Positions 42,663 to 51,253 of a stretch of 64,000 bases of DNA are shown one piece after another. The stretch covers positions 1 through 64,000 of the forward strand of contig JAGKWO010000003.1 in assembly GCA_021151835.1 (NCBI GenBank), written 5' to 3'. The notes under the pieces are model-generated. The model worked only from the letters and a program-made list of their open reading frames with translations, had not been told where the DNA came from and did no database searches. How positions within the stretch are numbered: position 1 is the first letter of the stretch; every line of letters starts with the position of its first letter. This DNA is from Gammaproteobacteria bacterium (GTDB lineage: Bacteria; Pseudomonadota; Gammaproteobacteria; Pseudomonadales; Cellvibrionaceae). A program made the translations under genes and the position numbers.

Positions 42663-44369
42663 TTATGAAAATGTCCAATTACCCATAATCGACGTAGCAA
42701 TATAAGTGTTCGCATTCAACGCCTGGAACTTTATGTAGGCGCCCAAATCGGTTGAATGACCAAATGATTTTGCTCCAGGTTGGCCAACTATAAAATTCTT
42801 TCCGGAAGGAGCACTCACTGTCAATGTGTTACCACCGGAGAATTTGGACACAGCTATTTCAATACAATGCCTAGGCTCTGGCAGAGTAAAATTTTGATCA
42901 CCTGTTCCAGTCGCAACATAGGTTCTTCCTGAATGATAAAAGGGGATAGTTACTACAGCAGCAGGAGAAGTAACCATACTTTCATCAACAGCAACAACCC
43001 TTATCCTATTACTATTTATTTCAAACTTTGAAATCGAGTTATCGTACTCTGGAGAATATTTAATGATTCCACGTATGTGAACAGAATCTTCGGGAAGTTT
43101 GTAACTGGTCGCCACATTTGCACTGAAAGTGTCAGCACCAAGCTCGATAGATAACGGGTTATCAGGATCAATCAAATAGCCATTCTCTAATAAACCATTC
43201 TTACCGCCAATAAATTTGTTTCCGAATGATTTAATAATGCCAGATTTAAGTGTCACTCCATCTTTCCCCCCGAATAAATTTCCAGTGAGTGTAAGATTCC
43301 CTGATATAGTTGCCGCTTTTGCACCGTCACCAAATTCGATACTCATTTGACCGGAACAATTGGTTAACTTAACCCATTCATCGGTTGGTATCAAATCGCC
43401 TTCCATGTGTGAGGGAGTGGCAAAGCCGGAGATATTGAGATTTACAATATTATTTAAATCCACACAACATTTACAATGTCGACTGATTGGATTCCATGCG
43501 CAATTTACGATGGTCATAGTTTCTCTGGTTTTCTGCGGCCCCGACTGCATCATTGCGTCCACAAAATCATAAAAAACAACATTTTCCCAATAAGACAGTG
43601 AGCCACCGAACGTATTGATCCCCACTATTGTTTCAGTATCATCCAACCAGCCTACTTTTGCCCCGTTGAAAACACAGTTGGTAATAGATGTAAACTCATC
43701 ATAAGTTTGCCGTAAAAGGCTGTTTGCTGAAGTATGTCTGGTTGCCGCTGTTATGCCATAGGTTCCGAAGTAGCATCTGTTTGCCTTAAACCCCGGAGAG
43801 TCATAGTTATGAATTAAATCGCCTACAAAGCTGCTCGAGTCATAACAAACATCCATATCTTCCAGTTGAAAATTTCTGGAACCATTGCCATTCAACCGTA
43901 TACCAAACCCGATGCCAATATCATTATCATAAGATGGCCCCGAAATTAACAAGGTCGTTGCACCATAAATATAATTTGTAGTTCCCCTGGAGCCCTGTCC
44001 CACAAATTTAAGGCCTGCATGAAATTGTATATGCAATTTGTTGGGCGCTATTTTATAAACGCCTCTGCCAAACTCGATAATCCCTGTTGGATAAACATCT
44101 ATCATTTCAGAGCCAGACCCCATTGCCCGCTGAATATTAGCCTTCCTATTGGCCACTTCCATACTAGCTATTGCTGCTTGAAGCGCTGGCCAGCAATTGG
44201 TTACCCCATCACCAACGCCGCCAAAATCTTCTAACTTCACATGAAAAATATTGTTTTGATTAACCTGGGCATTCGCTGTTTGGGTTAATGCTGCCGCAGC
44301 AACCAAACCACCGCCAACAGCCAATGTATTAGTTAACATTGCTCTTTTTGAAACATTTATATCTTGCAT
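42663..44369 (-). CDS. Exported right-handed beta-helix protein (pectate-lyase-fold/tailspike-like)
   Basis: The 568-residue protein begins with a KR-type Tat-like signal (VSKRAMLTNTLAVGGGLVAA, cleavage near ANA-34). It continues with VKLEDFGGVGDGVTNCWPALQAAIASM, the entry motif of pectate-lyase-superfamily proteins and phage tailspikes. Repeating GNLTLTGNLFGGKDGVTL-type turns suggest beta-helix coils, and the C-terminal about 110 residues look like a separate beta domain. It may degrade or bind a polysaccharide. Base composition is clearly more AT-rich than the CAZyme genes at 7-19 kb, consistent with acquisition. Confidence 0.72.
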   Translation of the reverse strand: MQDINVSKRAMLTNTLAVGGGLVAAAALTQTANAQVNQNNIFHVKLEDFGGVGDGVTNCWPALQAAIASMEVANRKANIQRAMGSGSEMIDVYPTGIIEFGRGVYKIAPNKLHIQFHAGLKFVGQGSRGTTNYIYGATTLLISGPSYDNDIGIGFGIRLNGNGSRNFQLEDMDVCYDSSSFVGDLIHNYDSPGFKANRCYFGTYGITAATRHTSANSLLRQTYDEFTSITNCVFNGAKVGWLDDTETIVGINTFGGSLSYWENVVFYDFVDAMMQSGPQKTRETMTIVNCAWNPISRHCKCCVDLNNIVNLNISGFATPSHMEGDLIPTDEWVKLTNCSGQMSIEFGDGAKAATISGNLTLTGNLFGGKDGVTLKSGIIKSFGNKFIGGKNGLLENGYLIDPDNPLSIELGADTFSANVATSYKLPEDSVHIRGIIKYSPEYDNSISKFEINSNRIRVVAVDESMVTSPAAVVTIPFYHSGRTYVATGTGDQNFTLPEPRHCIEIAVSKFSGGNTLTVSAPSGKNFIVGQPGAKSFGHSTDLGAYIKFQALNANTYIATSIMGNWTFS

Positions 44370-44545
44370 ATATCCATCCTAATATTTCTATCCAAAATAA
44401 CTATCAATTTTTTGGTGGCAAGGCAATGTAAGTTTGCAAAACCACCGGCAGGCATACTACAAAATATTCAATAAATGTCCAATACGCATTAAAAATTGTC
44501 GGCTTTGCAATAGCAGCTAGCTGCAGCATTTTAAAATTTATTAAT

Positions 44546-45853
44546 TCACTTCAATTTCTGCACCATCTCTTTAATCACCACATGCAAAATCGTTCTTAGA
44601 CAGCGAGACTCGCCTGCAATTGTGGCGGAAAGTTCGGGGCGAGACAGGATAATATTATTGTTCTCTTTTTGTATTTCTGTGTAGAGCATGAACGATTCAT
44701 TCTCGATGCGACTACACAGATTATCGATTAAACGAACAGCGGTACTTTTGGATATCTTTAACACCGCTGCTGCATCAATTAATAATTGACGATTGATATC
44801 GGCGAAATGACTCACGTCCAAAATAGACCAGGCCAATGCGGTTTGTTTCGGCCAGTTCTTTTTATCGAAGGCGGGGGTGTCGTAAGTAGCTACACTCAGC
44901 AGATCATAAAAAGGCGCGAGCTGAATACCTTCATGCGAAATGGTGAAGCTTAAGTTTTTCAAATGCGCATCACTATTTCCAACAAGCACGTTAAACAACA
45001 ACCACCGAAATAAATTCGTTCGCGCTACCGCAGGGCTACGACAAGTAACTGCAATTTCCCCGAGGCGTTCCATGCTCCCCTGGGTGTACTTGAAACTTTT
45101 ATCCAACCCGAGTAGCTGACAAGCATCTATCACATGACGACGCTGCCAACCTTGTTCGCTAACAAATCGATCAAACCGGTTAATCAAATACACCGGCGAT
45201 GGGACATAGCGACGATGCACATCAGGAACGTCTAATCCCATGCGTTTGGCAAGTGTCATCACGAACCATTCGTTAATCACAGAATGTGCATAGTCTTCAT
45301 CGGGGTGATCGGGTTTGAGAATATGAGTTGATGGCGTAGAACCTGCCGGTTCAAATAATTCTCCATCATCCAATACAACGGCGAGTTTGTGTTGGGCACC
45401 TGCTAGTGACATGCGTTTTATCGCCGCATGAGTAAGTGGCGCTTTGGGAAGTTGTTGTATGCGCTTCTCTAAAACATCGTCAGGTAGAGGGCGCAAGCCT
45501 TCCGAAGACTGAAGCGGTGCATCTGGTGGGAGTAAAATCAGGGAGCCGGCAGATTCGGCCCCATACCACGCCAATAAACCGAAAGCATCTGCTGTATCGA
45601 TTTTGGCATCTTTAGCTAACAGGATTCGCTGACCTTCCTCCGGTAATAAATTATCGAAATACCACTGCACTGGCCGCAGAGTTGCTCCATCCATCATTAC
45701 ATCAGGAACCAAGGGAAGATGAGGGCTTAATGCAAAGCGCGAGGAGTTTATCAACCATGTTTTTGAGTATTGGAAGCTCCATAAACCCGATACTTCTTGC
45801 AGACGCCCGACTTCACGCCGGTTGATAGATGCAATTAAGTAGCGCTCGGTCAT
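44546..45853 (-). CDS. hipA: HipA-family Ser/Thr kinase toxin
   Basis: The 435-residue protein has the HipA N-terminal domain (GRLQEVSGLWSFQYSKTWL, VQWYFDNLLPEEGQR) and kinase core: KRMSLAGAQHKLAVVL (phosphate-binding loop), THILKPDH, RFDRF, NVLVGNSDAHLKNLSF (catalytic Asp) and APFYDLLSVATYD (metal-binding Asp). HipA phosphorylates glutamyl-tRNA synthetase and causes growth arrest in E. coli. Its ATG overlaps the hipB stop by 4 bases (ATGA). Confidence 0.92.
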   Translation of the reverse strand: MTERYLIASINRREVGRLQEVSGLWSFQYSKTWLINSSRFALSPHLPLVPDVMMDGATLRPVQWYFDNLLPEEGQRILLAKDAKIDTADAFGLLAWYGAESAGSLILLPPDAPLQSSEGLRPLPDDVLEKRIQQLPKAPLTHAAIKRMSLAGAQHKLAVVLDDGELFEPAGSTPSTHILKPDHPDEDYAHSVINEWFVMTLAKRMGLDVPDVHRRYVPSPVYLINRFDRFVSEQGWQRRHVIDACQLLGLDKSFKYTQGSMERLGEIAVTCRSPAVARTNLFRWLLFNVLVGNSDAHLKNLSFTISHEGIQLAPFYDLLSVATYDTPAFDKKNWPKQTALAWSILDVSHFADINRQLLIDAAAVLKISKSTAVRLIDNLCSRIENESFMLYTEIQKENNNIILSRPELSATIAGESRCLRTILHVVIKEMVQKLK

Positions 45854-46116
45854 GATCCACCCCGGGAGTTTTCAGACTCCCCCATCCAAACAGCAACCTC
45901 TTCAGGAATATCCACTATTACGCGAATACCAAGGCCTTCAAGGACCTGAAACAATTTACCCCATTGGACGGACTCGCTTCCTTTCTCAACCTTAATGAGG
46001 AAGTTTTCACTAACCCCGATACTGCCAGCGGCGTCGTCCTGACGTAATTTTTGGACCTTGCGGCTAGCGCGCACCACTTTGCCTATAGCATTTGCACTGA
46101 TAATAGGTATCTGCAT
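45850..46116 (-). CDS. hipB: HipB-like antitoxin, XRE-family helix-turn-helix
   Basis: This 88-residue XRE-type DNA-binding protein (IGKVVRASRKVQKLRQDDAAGSIGVSENFLIKVEKG, then VQWGKLFQVLEGLGIRV) acts as antitoxin and autorepressor. The first operator (46121-46142) lies just upstream of the ATG at 46116 and contains the GAGGA ribosome-binding site, so bound HipB would cover it. It is translationally coupled to hipA. Confidence 0.9.
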   Translation of the reverse strand: MQIPIISANAIGKVVRASRKVQKLRQDDAAGSIGVSENFLIKVEKGSESVQWGKLFQVLEGLGIRVIVDIPEEVAVWMGESENSRGGS

Positions 46117-46120
46117 AAAA

Positions 46121-46242
46121 AATCCTCACGTTTGTGAGGATTCTACTTGTTTCATGATATTTCTCCAAATAATCCTCGCAAACGTGAGGATTTATGAAAA
46201 ATTAAGTCATAAATATGAGAAATCCTCACGATCATGAGGATA
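46121..46242. promoter_or_regulatory. Three HipB operators spaced exactly 50 bp
   Basis: Three 22-base dyads of form AATCCTC(A/G)C-N4-GTGAGGATT lie at 46121-46142, 46171-46192 and 46221-46242, with centres exactly 50 bases apart. The core TCCTCA/TGAGGA resembles the TATCC-N8-GGATA HipB operators of E. coli in layout. They occupy the whole promoter region of hipBA and are the most likely HipB-HipA binding sites. The third site has ATCATGAGGAT in its right half. Confidence 0.85.
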
Positions 46243-46303
46243 ACTTTCCAATTAAAAGGAATACAAAGGCAATAGTTAGCGGGATGGACATTCGCTTAAA
46301 AAA

Positions 46304-48391
46304 TCAAAACGAATATTCAAAACGCAACCGCAGGCTGCGTGGTTCAACCGGGTGGAAGTGTAGATCTTCTTCGCCGCTTTCAGGTTCACCGGCCAAGCGC
46401 GAGGGATAAAAATATTCGATATCGTGGTCACGGCTATCAAATAGATTGAAGATATCCAGGGCCAGGCTTGACTGTTGCCAGCGGTAGCCGACGCCGATGT
46501 TGAACAAACTTGTTTTTTCGCCTTTGTGTAAACCGAATGAATCCAGTTGGCGCGCGCCGAAATGGCGTAAACGCAGGCTGCCATGAAAACCGGTTTGGGC
46601 TGGGGCATAGGTGATGCCTGCACTGGCGACAAAAGGCACGGAGCCATCCACGTATTTTCCTTCTTCGGATTGCGCTTCGGTAAAGCGTGAACGCGTCCAG
46701 GCTAATTCAGTGTCTACACTCCATCCGTCTGCAAACCAGAAATAACCGGCAAGTTCAATTCCTGAACGCGCAGAGGCGCGGCTCGCTTCGGTGTTGCCCG
46801 CGTCCCCGACGAACAACAATTCAGAATCGAGTTGCAGATGCCACAGTGAAGCAGAAATATTGTAACTATCGCGATCAAATAATTTCAGCCCGACCTCCGC
46901 GCCCTCTGAACGCGATAATAAATCAACGGGGTCTATTGCTTCACCGGAGGTTGGATCAAGCGCGATAGTTGCGCCGCGCGCGTCATTGGAATGAAAGCCC
47001 TGGCCAATGTTTACATAGGTTTCAACACTGTCCGTTAATTGGTAACTAAAGCCGGCTTTAAGGTTCGTCATGCCTTCACCGGCATCACCGGAGTTTGGTG
47101 CGAGATCGCTGTGCACATCGACATCCAGATAATCGTGGCGCACACCCACGTGCCCACGAATTTTTTCAGTAAGTTGCAAGTCACTTTGTGCAAACAGGGC
47201 AATGGAGGTTTCATCGATTGCATCAGTCCGTGTCGCTTTTATACGCTCACGCGCACGGGTTTTGTACAAGCCCACTTCATCAATTGCATCGTGACGCACT
47301 TGCACACCAAACGTATGCGTGACTGGTTTGCCGGCTATTGTCGTTGCCAGATTCCGTTTTAGTTCGCCACCCATTACCTGGCGATTATCCACTTGCTCAA
47401 ATTGATCGCCATTGATAGGGTCATCCAGAAAATAGGTAAAATTGGAAAATAAATTTAATTGCGAGTCGATCAGGTAAGCGTTGATTTTCCACTCGGGACT
47501 TTGCCACTGGGCCGATACACTGTAGCGGCTTGAATCACCGCCAACATCCTTGTCCAGCGAGCCAAGGCGATCAATAATTTGCTGTTCAACAGCGCGCGCG
47601 GGAATTTGGTCCGCCGCGTTCCATTGATTGTCATAACCCATCAAGGTTAGCGAAAATTTACCCTCCGCGATTGCCGCTGAATAACGAACTAACACATTGG
47701 TTTTTTCAACTGCCTCATTGATGTCTGTCCAGGGACCGTCATAGGTTTGCGCTTCGACACCCAATAACAATTGTCCTGATATAACTTCAGTTTGATGCGC
47801 GGCATATACACGGCGATAATCAAACTCGCCACCGGTTAGTGCAAGCTGGCTCGCCGCTAACGAGTTTTTTACCGAAAATTCGGCGGCACCCGCACCGGAA
47901 AAATCCCCTACTTCGGCGTAATAGGGTCCTTTGCGATAGCGAATGTCCTCAATTAATTCAGGAATAATAAAATTCAAATCGGTATAGCCTTGCCCGTGGC
48001 CATGACTGCGCATGTTCACCGGCATTCCATCGATGATGGTGGAAAAATCAGTGCCATGGTCAAGGTTAAATCCGCGCAAAAAATATTGGTTGGCCTTACC
48101 CGAACCACTGTGTTGGGTTACTACCATGCCTGGCACGAACTCCAATATTTCCCCGGTGCGCAACACCGGGCGATTTTCAATTTCCCGGCTGCCAACTATA
48201 CCTTCAGCAGCGGAAATACTGGTGCCCAGTAAATTCAATTGGTAACCATACACAATTAACGTTTCTACTTGCGCAAGCTCGCCCTGGTTGATGGCAGTAG
48301 TGGCGAATGCCGAATCGACACCCGCCGCCCTCACATCAACACAAACTGCAGCCGTTCCCACCACAGCACCAACAACAAGACTTTTCATCAT
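46304..48391 (-). CDS. TonB-dependent outer-membrane receptor
   Basis: ATG 48391 with AAGGAGC upstream gives 695 residues; the frame extends to 48445 without a ribosome-binding site. It has a signal peptide (about 1-23), a TonB box region (ETLIVYG), a plug domain (about 55-165; VLRTGEILEFVPGMVVTQHSG, FLRGFNLDHGTDFSTIIDGMPVNMRSHGHGQGYTDLNFIIPE) and a 22-strand barrel ending RLRFEYSF. The His-rich plug loop SHGHGQGYTDLNF may contact the substrate or a metal. It is the last gene of the ECF-controlled operon. Confidence 0.93.
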   Translation of the reverse strand: MMKSLVVGAVVGTAAVCVDVRAAGVDSAFATTAINQGELAQVETLIVYGYQLNLLGTSISAAEGIVGSREIENRPVLRTGEILEFVPGMVVTQHSGSGKANQYFLRGFNLDHGTDFSTIIDGMPVNMRSHGHGQGYTDLNFIIPELIEDIRYRKGPYYAEVGDFSGAGAAEFSVKNSLAASQLALTGGEFDYRRVYAAHQTEVISGQLLLGVEAQTYDGPWTDINEAVEKTNVLVRYSAAIAEGKFSLTLMGYDNQWNAADQIPARAVEQQIIDRLGSLDKDVGGDSSRYSVSAQWQSPEWKINAYLIDSQLNLFSNFTYFLDDPINGDQFEQVDNRQVMGGELKRNLATTIAGKPVTHTFGVQVRHDAIDEVGLYKTRARERIKATRTDAIDETSIALFAQSDLQLTEKIRGHVGVRHDYLDVDVHSDLAPNSGDAGEGMTNLKAGFSYQLTDSVETYVNIGQGFHSNDARGATIALDPTSGEAIDPVDLLSRSEGAEVGLKLFDRDSYNISASLWHLQLDSELLFVGDAGNTEASRASARSGIELAGYFWFADGWSVDTELAWTRSRFTEAQSEEGKYVDGSVPFVASAGITYAPAQTGFHGSLRLRHFGARQLDSFGLHKGEKTSLFNIGVGYRWQQSSLALDIFNLFDSRDHDIEYFYPSRLAGEPESGEEDLHFHPVEPRSLRLRFEYSF

Positions 48392-48398
48392 TTGCTCC

Positions 48399-49514
48399 TT
48401 AACCAATCCAGCGTTCAATGACCCATTGCAATGCGATGAGTGCAACGATTATCGAAGTACCGGTCAATGCATAGCGCGCATACCACAATTCATTCCTGAG
48501 AAAAATAAATAGCGGCAACAGAAATAACACAATTGCCATTTGCCCGACCTCCACACCCAGATTAAATGCCAACACCGTGAGAAATTGTTGATCCGCCGGC
48601 AAACCCAATTCGCCCAACACACCGGCAAAACCCATTCCGTGCAACAAACCGAAGGCAAACGTAAGCCAGCCCAGGCGCACGACTAATGGATAAATATTAT
48701 TGAGCGCAACCAGCATGACCGACAGTGCAATACCTACCTCTACCCAGCGACTTGAAAAATGAATGAGGCCTAATGCAGTGGCGGAGAGCGTAATGGAATG
48801 GGCCAACGTAAATGCAGTGACGATCCAGGTGGTGTTGATAAGGATTTTGCGTATGTCATGATTGGCAACCCAGCGCCCGTTGCGGCGAATTAATACGCTC
48901 ACTAACAGTAGCGATAATAAAAATAAAATGTGATCGATACCGATCCAGATATGCACCATGCCTTGATACATAAATTCATAAAAGGTCTTCCAGGGATCAC
49001 CCGCCGTTACCTTCCATTCAATTTCCCGCTGGCTTTCGCTCAAGACACGGTTGCTATCCGCGCTATCGCTGCTCAACGTTAGCAATAATTTGTGTTCAGT
49101 ATTTTCGTTAAAAAATGCCTGGTAATGGACAACGATTGCCCCGGCCAGCGCACATTGCGCGCGCACCGGCACCAGTAGATATGATTCATTAAAATGCGAA
49201 TCTATTTGCCATTGCTCACCGATGGCTAACGAACAGGCAGAATTGCCACGGCGAATTTGCAGCTGATTGGACAAATATTGCTGGACCACTTCAGCGCGCG
49301 CTTGTAACTCCCCCCAACGCAAATTGCCATCACCGTTAACATCCACACCAATCGCCTGTTCAAGATCGTATAAGCGAACCTGCCACTCGCCGTTGACCAG
49401 GCCCTGCGAATTTATGTGTAATGTGGCGTAAGCGGTACTGAGTTGGTGTGCAGATACTGGCAGGCATGCAAAGCACAAGGCGATTAACATGATCAACGAA
49501 GGAATGCGCATCAT
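48399..49514 (-). CDS. HupE/UreJ-family membrane protein with EF-hand
   Basis: The 371-residue protein has a signal or first helix (1-22). A periplasmic domain carries a canonical 12-residue EF-hand loop at D58-N60-D62-N64-E69 (DVNGDGNLRWGE). A HupE/UreJ-like membrane domain of about six helices follows (about 185-365), with FTLAHSITLSATALG and FGLLHGMGFAGVLGE, the His-containing motifs of that family. HupE/UreJ members are thought to move nickel or related ions. Its ATG overlaps the TPR gene stop (ATGA). Confidence 0.87.
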   Translation of the reverse strand: MMRIPSLIMLIALCFACLPVSAHQLSTAYATLHINSQGLVNGEWQVRLYDLEQAIGVDVNGDGNLRWGELQARAEVVQQYLSNQLQIRRGNSACSLAIGEQWQIDSHFNESYLLVPVRAQCALAGAIVVHYQAFFNENTEHKLLLTLSSDSADSNRVLSESQREIEWKVTAGDPWKTFYEFMYQGMVHIWIGIDHILFLLSLLLVSVLIRRNGRWVANHDIRKILINTTWIVTAFTLAHSITLSATALGLIHFSSRWVEVGIALSVMLVALNNIYPLVVRLGWLTFAFGLLHGMGFAGVLGELGLPADQQFLTVLAFNLGVEVGQMAIVLFLLPLFIFLRNELWYARYALTGTSIIVALIALQWVIERWIG

Positions 49515-50644
49515 TGGGCCTCCGTTGGAATGCTATTTTGTTCCAGCATTTTTCCAGTGGTGCCCGCCAGCTGTTGCGCGCGCATTAATAATTGTTGATC
49601 GCCGGGTTCGCGCGCATCCAGCCAATTGCGTTCGGCCCAGTAGAGTGCTTTTTGTGGATCGCTGGACACAGCGAGGTAATACAGGGCGAGATCAGCAGCA
49701 TGAGCCTGGTCATCGCGCATTTCACGCAAGGCAATACGCTCCTGCAATTGTGTTTGCCATTGACTTTCACCGGCTAATTTTTTTTCGGCAATCACCAGGC
49801 GAATGAGTAATGCATCATCGATCTGGGTATTGCGTTTAATAATTTCGGTTATTTTTTCTGATACGAGCTGATTATTATCCAAGGCAATCTGGATATCGGC
49901 CCATTGCACCCATACGCTCAGGGTTTTCGGCTGGGTGATTTTTTCCAGGAAATCGCGCGCCTCCGTATAGTGTTGTAGACGCACCGCCATATCGGCCAGC
50001 ATTTGTAAAATCCATAACTGGCGCTCGTCATCCGGCAATCCCTGTGATGCCAACAGTTGCTGTAATTGTGCGTAGCTTTCAGTCAGCGCTTTTTCGCCAA
50101 GGTGGCTGCGAACTTCCAGCGAACATGCGCTGAGTGTTAGCAGATCGGCATGGCCTAACAGTGTTAAACAATAGGGCTGGGCGGCGGCCGGATTTCCCTG
50201 AATTAATTGCAAACGCGCCGCCAGTAAATTCGCTGTTATGTGGTTAGGCTCGCGGGTGAAAATTTTTTGCAGAACATCTTGTGCGGGTACAAATTTATGC
50301 TGGTGTTGTAGCACCTGGGCCCAGGCCAATAAAAGTGAAGTATCCTGGATATTATTGTTGATCGCCGGTTTTAGTAGCGCCTCGGTAACACCGTACAAAT
50401 AAGCAAAACCCGGTTGCGCCGCTTGTTGTAAATATTGATTAGCCAATTGGGTCAGCGTAGCCACATCCTGTGGTTGCAAATGGTTTTGTGTTTGCCAGTG
50501 TTGTATTTGCGAGTTTTGTAATTGCCGGGACGCCGATTTATCCCATACTGCAATCACTTCTTCCGGTGATGCGGGAATATAGGGTTTCGCCTGGGCGCAC
50601 GCCATCAGACAGTTAAACACTGCCATTGCGATTAGGTATTTCAT
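49511..50644 (-). CDS. Exported TPR-repeat protein
   Basis: The 377-residue product has a signal peptide (1-19, ACAQA|K) and repeated helical pairs (for example VAQVLQHQHKFVPAQDVLQKIF-type and DLALYYLAVSSDPQKALYWAERNW), typical of TPR/SEL1-like superhelices, so it probably binds a partner in the periplasm. It lies between the Ig-like lipoprotein and hupE-like genes and overlaps the latter by 4 bases. No enzymatic motif is seen. Confidence 0.78.
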   Translation of the reverse strand: MKYLIAMAVFNCLMACAQAKPYIPASPEEVIAVWDKSASRQLQNSQIQHWQTQNHLQPQDVATLTQLANQYLQQAAQPGFAYLYGVTEALLKPAINNNIQDTSLLLAWAQVLQHQHKFVPAQDVLQKIFTREPNHITANLLAARLQLIQGNPAAAQPYCLTLLGHADLLTLSACSLEVRSHLGEKALTESYAQLQQLLASQGLPDDERQLWILQMLADMAVRLQHYTEARDFLEKITQPKTLSVWVQWADIQIALDNNQLVSEKITEIIKRNTQIDDALLIRLVIAEKKLAGESQWQTQLQERIALREMRDDQAHAADLALYYLAVSSDPQKALYWAERNWLDAREPGDQQLLMRAQQLAGTTGKMLEQNSIPTEAQ

Positions 50645-50745
50645 GGTTTTACCGCCCGCTGCAAAGCAGCAATAAAAATAATTTGTTAATTTTCATTCTT
50701 TTAAAAAGCCCGCCGTCCATAGCGGGTGCAATCGATGTTGATGTT

Positions 50746-51246
50746 TTAGGGCATTAACAAATCATCAAACGCAGTTTCATCGGTGACATCTTGCGTAATC
50801 ACACGGGTATCGAGCGATAAGGGTGTGTCTGTTTCAGCTTGTGCAAATGCTTTGCGCGTGTAAGCACCTATATTGACCGCCAGTAAATCGATAGTGATAT
50901 TCACTGTTGCACTGGGTGATGTCGCTTTTCCGTCGGAGACAATAAACGCAAATTGATCTGTGCCGATAAAATCCGTAGCGGGCACATAACTAAAAGAACC
51001 ATCCGTTTGTATTGTCAGGGTGCCGTTTTTGGGCGGCGTTGATACGGTAAAAGTTAAGCTGTCCTGGTCCGCATCACGGCCCATTAACTTACCCGTTACC
51101 GGCGTGTCTGCCTGTGTTGTAACACTCGCCGCCGTAGCGACTGGTGAGGTATTGAGCTTGGGGGGATTCTTTTTACTATCGCCACCGCAAGCGCCCAGGA
51201 CTAGCGCGATGCCTAACGGAATCAAGAGCGAAAAATTTTTCATCAT
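50746..51246 (-). CDS. Ig-like (cadherin/VCBS-type) lipoprotein
   Basis: This 166-residue lipoprotein has a lipobox LGAC (Cys 20) and a single Ig-like domain (about 33-120; NTSPVATAASVTTQADTPVTGKL, DGSFSYVPATDFIGTDQFAFIVSDG) of the type repeated in VCBS/cadherin-like adhesins. The C-terminal 45 residues are acidic. It may be the surface- or periplasm-exposed partner of the neighbouring DUF4331 protein, 7 bases away in the same operon. Confidence 0.82.
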   Translation of the reverse strand: MMKNFSLLIPLGIALVLGACGGDSKKNPPKLNTSPVATAASVTTQADTPVTGKLMGRDADQDSLTFTVSTPPKNGTLTIQTDGSFSYVPATDFIGTDQFAFIVSDGKATSPSATVNITIDLLAVNIGAYTRKAFAQAETDTPLSLDTRVITQDVTDETAFDDLLMP

Positions 51247-51253
51247 TCATCTC

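Noticed and set aside
46121..46242. CRISPR-like regular array
   Set aside because: Only three palindromic units with no cas genes; the repeats are the hipBA operators.
35930..46300. Integrase or transposase explaining the island
   Set aside because: No recombinase, transposase or insertion-sequence ends are seen in this interval, so the mobilising enzyme is absent, lost or outside the window.
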